A DNA stretch of 10,013 nt from JAGTRP01 sp035655235 (GTDB lineage Bacteria > Pseudomonadota > Gammaproteobacteria > Burkholderiales > Rhodocyclaceae), in NCBI GenBank assembly GCA_035655235.1, contig DASRUX010000339.1, positions 1-10,013 of the forward strand, written 5' to 3'. This document shows positions 6,341 through 10,013 of the stretch, in pieces. Made by a program: the position numbers and the translations under genes. Positions within the stretch are counted from its first letter, which is position 1, and the number at the start of each line of letters is the position of its first letter. The notes under the pieces are model-generated. The model searched no databases. It saw only the letters and a program-made list of their open reading frames with translations, and was not told the origin of the DNA.

Positions 6341-7176
6341 GCCATTCGACCCTGGTGGATACCGGGACCCTGGCCCGGCACGTAAACGATCCGGGCTGGC
6401 GGATTTTCGATGTCCGCCATCAGCTTGCCGATACCGGTTATGGCGAGCGGGTCTACCAGCAGGGCCATATTCCTGGCGCCCAGTTCCTCCACTGTGACCG
6501 GGATATGTCGGGGCCGACCACCGGTACCAATGGGCGCCATCCCCTGCCTGATCCTGAGATTCTGGCGGCTAGGCTTGGCGCCTGTGGCGTGGATGGGGCG
6601 ACCCAGGTGGTGGTCTACGACGATGCCCAGGGGATGATCGCCGGCCGCCTGTGGTGGTTGCTGCGTTGGCTTGGGCACGACAAGGTGGCGGTGCTGGATG
6701 GCGGCCTGCAGGCCTGGCAGGCGGCGGGAGGGGCGCTGGTTGCTGACGCGCCGGCTGTCCGGCCGGCCATCTTTGTCCCGCAGGTGCGCGATTTGGTAGT
6801 CGATGCCCACTACGTTTTGACCCACATCGAGTCCGCCGGCATGCGCCTGGTCGATGCCCGCAGCCCGGACCGCTACCGGGGCGAGAACGAGACCATCGAT
6901 CCCGTCGGCGGGCATATCCCGGGCGCATCGAACCGTTTCTTCCGGGACAACCTTGGCCCGGACGGGCGCTTCAAGCCCGCGGAGGCGCTGCGGGCCGAAT
7001 GGTTGCCGCTGCTGGGCGAATCGGCGCCGGATCAGGTGGTGCACCAGTGCGGTTCGGGCGTGTCGGCCTGCCACAACGTCCTCGCCATGGAAATCGCCGG
7101 GCTCTCCGGTTCGAGGCTCTACGCCGGCTCCTGGAGCGAATGGTGTGCCGATTCCCGGCGGCCGGTGGCATGTTGA
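6337..7176 (+). CDS. sseA: Two-domain rhodanese-like sulfurtransferase (SseA type)
   Basis: A 279-residue tandem rhodanese that moves sulfur from a donor such as 3-mercaptopyruvate or thiosulfate to an acceptor through a cysteine persulfide. The N-terminal, non-catalytic domain runs to about 135 (WRIFDVRHQL at 21-30, HIPGAQFLHCDRDMS, VVVYDDAQGM, RLWWLLRWLGH, VLDGGLQAW). The catalytic domain carries LVDARSPDRYRGENE, GGHIPGASNR at 191-200, and the active loop CGSGVSAC with catalytic Cys238, ending LYAGSWSEW. A CGSGV loop points to the mercaptopyruvate sulfurtransferase side of the family rather than CRKGVT thiosulfate enzymes; serine replaces the usual threonine. No signal peptide is seen, so it is probably cytoplasmic. 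The GTG start overlaps the preceding stop as GTGA and has GGAG at 6325-6328, 8 bases upstream. The gene symbol reflects family, not proven substrate. Confidence 0.88.
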   Translation: MSHSTLVDTGTLARHVNDPGWRIFDVRHQLADTGYGERVYQQGHIPGAQFLHCDRDMSGPTTGTNGRHPLPDPEILAARLGACGVDGATQVVVYDDAQGMIAGRLWWLLRWLGHDKVAVLDGGLQAWQAAGGALVADAPAVRPAIFVPQVRDLVVDAHYVLTHIESAGMRLVDARSPDRYRGENETIDPVGGHIPGASNRFFRDNLGPDGRFKPAEALRAEWLPLLGESAPDQVVHQCGSGVSACHNVLAMEIAGLSGSRLYAGSWSEWCADSRRPVAC

Positions 7177-7227
7177 AAAAATATTCCGTTTGCGGTCAAC
7201 CGGATCGCGGCTGAGGCGTTACACCCA

Positions 7228-7256
7228 TTGATCACAGAAAGTGGTCGCCCCAGAAT
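7228..7256 (+). promoter_or_regulatory. Possible promoter of the Asr-like gene
   Basis: TTGATC at 7228-7233 and CAGAAT at 7251-7256 are separated by 17 bases, about 28 bases before the start codon. Each box matches four of six consensus positions. The 107-base gap to the previous gene leaves room for independent transcription; I see no clear terminator after the sulfurtransferase. Confidence 0.3.
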
Positions 7257-7283
7257 TCCAAATTTCGACATGAGGAATAAAAA

Positions 7284-7490
7284 ATGAAACTGATTGCTAT
7301 GATCATGGCTGCTGCCTTCGCTTTCGCCGCCCAGGCTGCCGAGCCTACCAAGGCTGATGCTGCCGCTCCGGCTGCCACCGCTCCCGCTGCCGACGCTCCG
7401 GCTGCCGGCGAGAAGAAGGTCGCCAAGAAGCACGCCAAGAAGAAGCACGCCAAGAAGGCCGCTGCGGCTGCTCCTGCCGAAGCCAAGTAA
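7284..7490 (+). CDS. Small secreted Ala/Lys/His-rich protein, resembles acid-shock protein Asr
   Basis: A 68-residue protein with a clear Sec signal peptide (MKLIAMIMAAAFAFAAQAA, likely cut after AQA at 17-19). The mature part is low-complexity and probably unstructured: three five-residue APAAx repeats, then a strongly basic KKVAKKHAKKKHAKK block and an Ala-rich tail. This composition and the KKHAKK motif resemble enterobacterial Asr, a periplasmic acid-induced protein thought to buffer or protect envelope proteins, but low-complexity similarity is weak evidence of descent. GAGGA at 7273-7277 lies 6 bases before the ATG, a good ribosome site, and a strong terminator follows, so it is very likely a real, possibly well-expressed gene. 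Both repeat types are also visible in the DNA, so the gene may have grown by slippage. A purely structural or DNA-binding role is less likely because of the signal peptide. Confidence 0.8.
   Translation: MKLIAMIMAAAFAFAAQAAEPTKADAAAPAATAPAADAPAAGEKKVAKKHAKKKHAKKAAAAAPAEAK
7365..7409 (+). repeat. Three 15-base tandem repeats encoding APAAx
   Basis: Units GCTCCGGCTGCCACC, GCTCCCGCTGCCGAC and GCTCCGGCTGCCGGC lie end to end inside the small Asr-like gene and encode APAAT, APAAD and APAAG. They differ at one base in the shared twelve and in the last codon. Confidence 0.8.
7431..7457 (+). repeat. Direct repeat encoding HAKK(K)
   Basis: CACGCCAAGAAG occurs at 7431-7442 and again at 7446-7457, offset by 15 bases, encoding HAKKK then HAKK in the basic block of the Asr-like protein. 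The copies are identical at DNA level, which suggests recent duplication or slippage. Confidence 0.75.
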
Positions 7491-7499
7491 TAGCATTCG

Positions 7500-7514
7500 G
7501 GAAGCATCGCTTCC
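7500..7514 (+). other. Small hairpin before the terminator
   Basis: GGAAGC and GCTTCC pair perfectly around ATC, 9 bases after the stop of the Asr-like gene. It has no T-tract of its own and may act as a 3' end stabiliser or be incidental. Confidence 0.4.
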
Positions 7515-7519
7515 TCAGG

Positions 7520-7548
7520 AAAAGCGGAGTTCCGACTCCGCTTTTTTT
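7520..7548. terminator. Strong bidirectional Rho-independent terminator between convergent genes
   Basis: AAAAGCGGAGT (7520-7530) pairs perfectly with ACTCCGCTTTT (7535-7545) around a TCCG loop, with a run of T continuing to 7548. The A-rich left arm means the opposite strand also ends in T, so it can serve both the plus-strand Asr-like gene and the minus-strand queG, whose stop is 27 bases away. Confidence 0.9.
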
Positions 7549-7574
7549 ACGTCCGCTTTTTGGGTGGGAGCAGC

Positions 7575-8633
7575 CTAGTTTTGATGCCGGGCGAGGGCCC
7601 AGACCACATGCTCCCGGACCAGGGATGACGGATGACTGGCCCGCTTTCGCAGGGCTTCGAGCACCGGATCGGTGGTGGGGGCGTTGCCCAGGGCTACGGC
7701 GATGTTGCGCAGCCAGCGCTCATGGCCGATGCGCCGGATAGGGCTGCCTGCCAGGCGTTCGTTGAACTCTTCCTCCGTCCAGGCGAACAGGTCGATCAGG
7801 TTGGCAGCGTCGAGGCCGTTGCGGACGGCGAAATCCGGATCGCCCAGGTGGGCGAAGCGATTCCAGGGGCAGCAGAGCTGGCAGTCGTCGCAGCCGTAGA
7901 TACGGTTTCCGATGCGGGGGCGCAATTCCTCGGGGATGGGCCCGGCCAGTTCGATGGTGAGGTAGGAAATGCACCGCCGGGCATCCACCTCGTAGGGGGC
8001 GACGATGGCACCGGTCGGGCAGGCTTCGATGCAGGCCGAACAGCTGCCGCAGTGTCCCTCCGTGGGCGAATCCGGCGGCAAGGGCAGATCCGTGTATATG
8101 TCACCGAGGAAGCGCCACGACCCTTGTCGGGACAGGAGCAGGGTGTGCTTCCCACGCCAGCCGAGGCCGGACCGGCTGGCAAACTCCACTTCCATCACCG
8201 GTGCCGAGTCGGAAAAGACCCGGTAGCCGAAGGGGCCGATGGTGTCGGCGATGGCTTGGGCCAGCTTCTGGAGCCGGTTGCGGACCACCTTGTGGTAATC
8301 CCGGCCGAGGGCATAGCGGGAGACATAGGCCTTTTCGCCGTCGGCGAGGGTTGCGGCGGCATCCGCTGCGGAAGGTAGATAATCGATGGCGGCCGAGATG
8401 ACCGTCAGCGTCCCGGGCACCAGAGCCTGGGGATCGCTGCGCAAAGCGGCGTGGCGGGCCATATAATCCATCTCCCCGTGCCGGCCCTGGTCCAGCCATC
8501 GTTGGAGCCGGGGGACAGCGGCGCCGACATCCGCCTTGGCGATGCCGACGGCCGCGAACCCGAGTTCCTGGCCGAGGGCTTTGATCCGCGCCGCCAGGGC
8601 CGCGTAATCGATAGTGGAGTCCTGATCTTGCAT
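7575..8633 (-). CDS. queG: Epoxyqueuosine reductase
   Basis: QueG reduces epoxyqueuosine to queuosine at position 34 of tRNAs for Asp, Asn, His and Tyr, using cobalamin and two [4Fe-4S] clusters in the cytoplasm. The 352-residue protein shows the N-terminal family segment LGFAAVGIAKAD at 24-35 and HGEMDYMARH at 52-61, SRYALGRDYHKV at 105-116, the SDSAPVMEVEFASRSGLGWRGKH active region with conserved Asp142, the ferredoxin motif CGSCSACIEACP (Cys195, 198, 201, 205) and the second cluster region GCDDCQLCCPWNRF (Cys248, 251, 254, 255). A short HEAT-like helical end follows. The ATG at 8633 is chosen because the protein then begins like E. coli QueG; the frame is open to 8801, but that part runs through tsaE. 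The start region overlaps the divergent tsaE start by 6 bases. Somewhat shorter than the 379-residue E. coli enzyme, with nothing essential visibly missing. Confidence 0.96.
   Translation of the reverse strand: MQDQDSTIDYAALAARIKALGQELGFAAVGIAKADVGAAVPRLQRWLDQGRHGEMDYMARHAALRSDPQALVPGTLTVISAAIDYLPSAADAAATLADGEKAYVSRYALGRDYHKVVRNRLQKLAQAIADTIGPFGYRVFSDSAPVMEVEFASRSGLGWRGKHTLLLSRQGSWRFLGDIYTDLPLPPDSPTEGHCGSCSACIEACPTGAIVAPYEVDARRCISYLTIELAGPIPEELRPRIGNRIYGCDDCQLCCPWNRFAHLGDPDFAVRNGLDAANLIDLFAWTEEEFNERLAGSPIRRIGHERWLRNIAVALGNAPTTDPVLEALRKRASHPSSLVREHVVWALARHQN
8616..8619 (+). promoter_or_regulatory. Ribosome binding site supporting the TTG start of tsaE
   Basis: GGAG lies 8 bases before TTG at 8628 and inside the first codons of queG on the other strand. 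There is no in-frame ATG before the Walker A region except one directly at it, so this site decides the start. Confidence 0.6.
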
Positions 8634-9143
8634 CAATCCGATGTTACCGCCGTTTTCGACCTGCCGGACGAGGCCGCCACCCAGCGTTTGGGGGAATTGC
8701 TCGCGCCGCTTTTGAAGCCGGGCATGGTGATCTACCTGGAGGGGGACCTGGGAGCGGGCAAGACCACCTTGGTTCGGGCACTGTTGCGCGCCCTGGGGCA
8801 TACAGGTCCGGTGAAGAGTCCGACCTATTCTTTGGTTGAAGTTTACGCGGTTTCGAGTTTATACTTGTATCACTTTGATTTTTATCGATTTGAGTCGCCT
8901 GAGGAATTCCTCGATGCTGGCCTGGGTGAATATTTTCACGACGCTTCAATATGCCTGGTCGAGTGGCCTGAGAAGGCTGGCGGTTTTGTTCCGCCGGCCG
9001 ATGTGCGCTGCCTGCTGGAGCATGCGGGTGACGGTCGCCGGGCTCGATTCCTCCCGCAGTCCGAACTGGGCGCATCATGGCTAGAGGGTCTGCGCCTCAG
9101 CTCTCCCGGCGGCGGCTCCTCCACTTCGCCGGCGCGTCCTTAG
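8628..9143 (+). CDS. tsaE: tRNA threonylcarbamoyladenosine biosynthesis ATPase TsaE
   Basis: TsaE is the ATPase that works with TsaB and TsaD to make t6A at position 37 of ANN-decoding tRNAs in the cytoplasm. The 171-residue product has EGDLGAGKTTLVRALL with the Walker A at 39-47, KSPTYSLVEVY at 63-73, LYLYHFDFYRFESPEEFLDAG at 78-98 and CLVEWPEKAGGFVPPAD at 109-125, all in family order. The start is taken as TTG at 8628 (ribosome site GGAG at 8616-8619); CTG at 8622 is possible but less likely. The last 22 codons overlap the amidase gene in another frame and give a Gly/Ser-rich tail beyond the usual family end, so this tail may carry little function. Codons around 68-88 are unusually AT-rich compared with the rest, including a TTA leucine. 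Confidence 0.93.
   Translation: MHQSDVTAVFDLPDEAATQRLGELLAPLLKPGMVIYLEGDLGAGKTTLVRALLRALGHTGPVKSPTYSLVEVYAVSSLYLYHFDFYRFESPEEFLDAGLGEYFHDASICLVEWPEKAGGFVPPADVRCLLEHAGDGRRARFLPQSELGASWLEGLRLSSPGGGSSTSPARP
8836..8865 (+). promoter_or_regulatory. Promoter-like sequence inside tsaE, possibly for the amidase gene
   Basis: TTGAAG at 8836-8841 and TATACT at 8860-8865, 18 bases apart, match the sigma-70 consensus at four and five positions respectively. They lie in an AT-rich patch within the coding sequence, about 210 bases before the amidase start. This could be an internal promoter or only the result of the local codons. Confidence 0.35.
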
Positions 9144-10013
9144 TCCTTTCCGTCACGTCCCTCGCCCGGGCGGGGAATGCCCGCCTACCGTCCATTCTGG
9201 CGGTGCGCATCTGGCCGGCGGCGGACTACACCCGGGTCACCCTGGAGCACGACGCTCCTCTCAAGTTCAATTACTTCACTGTCGAGAATCCCGACCGCCT
9301 GGTGGTGGATATCGAGGGAGTGGAGTTCAACAGCGTCCTGGACAGTATCGCCAAGAAGGTGGCTGCCGACGATCCCTACATCAAGCTCTTGCGGGCCGGG
9401 CGCTTCAAGCCCGGGGTCGTGCGGCTGGTGATGGAGCTGAAGACCAAGATCAACCCCCAGGTGTTCAACCTGAAGCCGGTGGGGGAGTACGGCCATCGGC
9501 TGGTGCTGGATGTCTATCCGGCGGAGCCCGCCGACCCGCTCCTGGCCCTCTTGCAGGGCAAGGAGAATGCGGTCGAGCCCCTGAACCCTCCGCCCGAGGC
9601 CGAAACCAAGACCGTCGAACGGAAACCCGAGACGGCCCCGGAGGCGCCGGAGGTCAAGACCGCCAAGAAGTCCGGCAAGCCCGTGGTGGATCGGCTGGTG
9701 ACCGTTACCCTGGACCCCGGCCATGGCGGCGAAGATCCGGGCGCCATCGGCAAGGGCGGTACCCAGGAGAAGATGGTGACCTTGTCCGTGGCCCAGCGGG
9801 TCAAGGCCAAGCTGGATGCCGAGCCGAACATGCGGGCGGTGCTGACCCGGGATTCGGATTTCTTCGTGCCGCTCCATATGCGGGTGCAGAAGGCGCGGCG
9901 CATCCAGGCCGATCTCTTCGTTTCCATCCACGCGGACGCCTGGATCAAGCCCGACGCCCGCGGCTCCTCAGTGTTCGTGCTGTCGGAGCGAGGGGCTTCC
10001 AGTTCGGCGGCCC
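9077..10013 (+). CDS. amiC: N-acetylmuramoyl-L-alanine amidase, AmiC type, 3' end cut by window edge
   Basis: This enzyme cuts the amide bond between N-acetylmuramic acid and L-alanine in peptidoglycan and helps separate daughter cells, acting in the periplasm. The visible 312 residues are open to the right edge. The N-terminus is a Tat signal, with twin arginines in SRRRLLHFAGASLVLS at 10-25 and a likely cut near LARAGNA, as in E. coli AmiC. An AMIN domain follows (about 40-147, with VRIWPAADYTRVTLE and ENPDRLVVDIEGVEF), which in the family targets the division site, then a charged linker rich in Pro, Glu and Lys (about 150-205). The Amidase_3 domain begins VTLDPGHGGEDPGA with zinc ligands His216, Glu231 and His285 (in SIHADAW). 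The ATG at 9077 is chosen because it includes the Tat signal; it overlaps tsaE by 67 bases and has no strong ribosome site. Confidence 0.95.
   Translation, partial: MARGSAPQLSRRRLLHFAGASLVLSVTSLARAGNARLPSILAVRIWPAADYTRVTLEHDAPLKFNYFTVENPDRLVVDIEGVEFNSVLDSIAKKVAADDPYIKLLRAGRFKPGVVRLVMELKTKINPQVFNLKPVGEYGHRLVLDVYPAEPADPLLALLQGKENAVEPLNPPPEAETKTVERKPETAPEAPEVKTAKKSGKPVVDRLVTVTLDPGHGGEDPGAIGKGGTQEKMVTLSVAQRVKAKLDAEPNMRAVLTRDSDFFVPLHMRVQKARRIQADLFVSIHADAWIKPDARGSSVFVLSERGASSSAA

Noticed and set aside
7177..7283. Possible riboswitch or small RNA in the gap before the Asr-like gene
   Set aside because: No recognisable conserved aptamer fold or strong hairpin; only a weak promoter-like pair of boxes is visible.
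8451..8627. Upstream extension of tsaE to an ATG at 8451
   Set aside because: These residues are antisense to the conserved start of queG and are unlike TsaE; TsaE similarity begins after the TTG at 8628.

Overview
This GC-rich window looks like a chromosomal core region of a betaproteobacterium, most likely of the Rhodocyclales (Azospira/Dechloromonas-like). That placement rests on the linked order xseB-ispA-dxs-folE2 on one strand, the queG/tsaE head-to-head pair followed by an AmiC-type amidase, and the style of the protein sequences. It is an inference from recognised families, not from a search. I see no IS element, prophage, plasmid, CRISPR, tRNA or rRNA signal, and no stretch above 300 bases without a gene.

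Layout. Bases 1-3813 (minus strand) hold a tight four-gene operon, transcribed right to left: xseB (exonuclease VII small subunit), ispA (farnesyl diphosphate synthase), dxs (1-deoxyxylulose-5-phosphate synthase) and folE2 (GTP cyclohydrolase IB, which runs off the left edge). The first two genes overlap by 4 bases and the later gaps are 2 and 4 bases. Two genes make isoprenoid precursors and prenyl chains; folE2 feeds folate and other pterin-type products. A divergent intergenic region (3814-3923) carries a candidate promoter for each direction.

Bases 3924-5036 (plus) encode a stand-alone Rieske non-heme iron oxygenase alpha subunit of unknown substrate, followed by a terminator-like hairpin. 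Next comes a plus-strand group: a ten-helix EamA/DMT transporter (5108-5959), a small STAS/SpoIIAA-like protein (5990-6340) and a two-domain sulfurtransferase of the SseA type (6337-7176), the last two overlapping by 4 bases. A 68-residue secreted Ala/Lys/His-rich protein resembling acid-shock protein Asr follows (7284-7490). It ends at a strong, probably bidirectional terminator that also faces queG.

Bases 7575-8633 (minus) encode QueG, which finishes queuosine in tRNA. Its start codon overlaps that of the divergent tsaE (8628-9143, TTG start), an ATPase for t6A tRNA modification. tsaE overlaps the next gene, a Tat-exported AmiC-type cell-wall amidase (9077 to the right edge), by 67 bases. 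An unusually AT-rich patch inside tsaE holds a promoter-like sequence that may drive the amidase gene.

I found no convincing new multi-gene system. The points most worth a second look are the Asr-like peptide, the orphan Rieske oxygenase beside the isoprenoid operon, the overlapping start regions of queG and tsaE, and the AT-rich patch inside tsaE.
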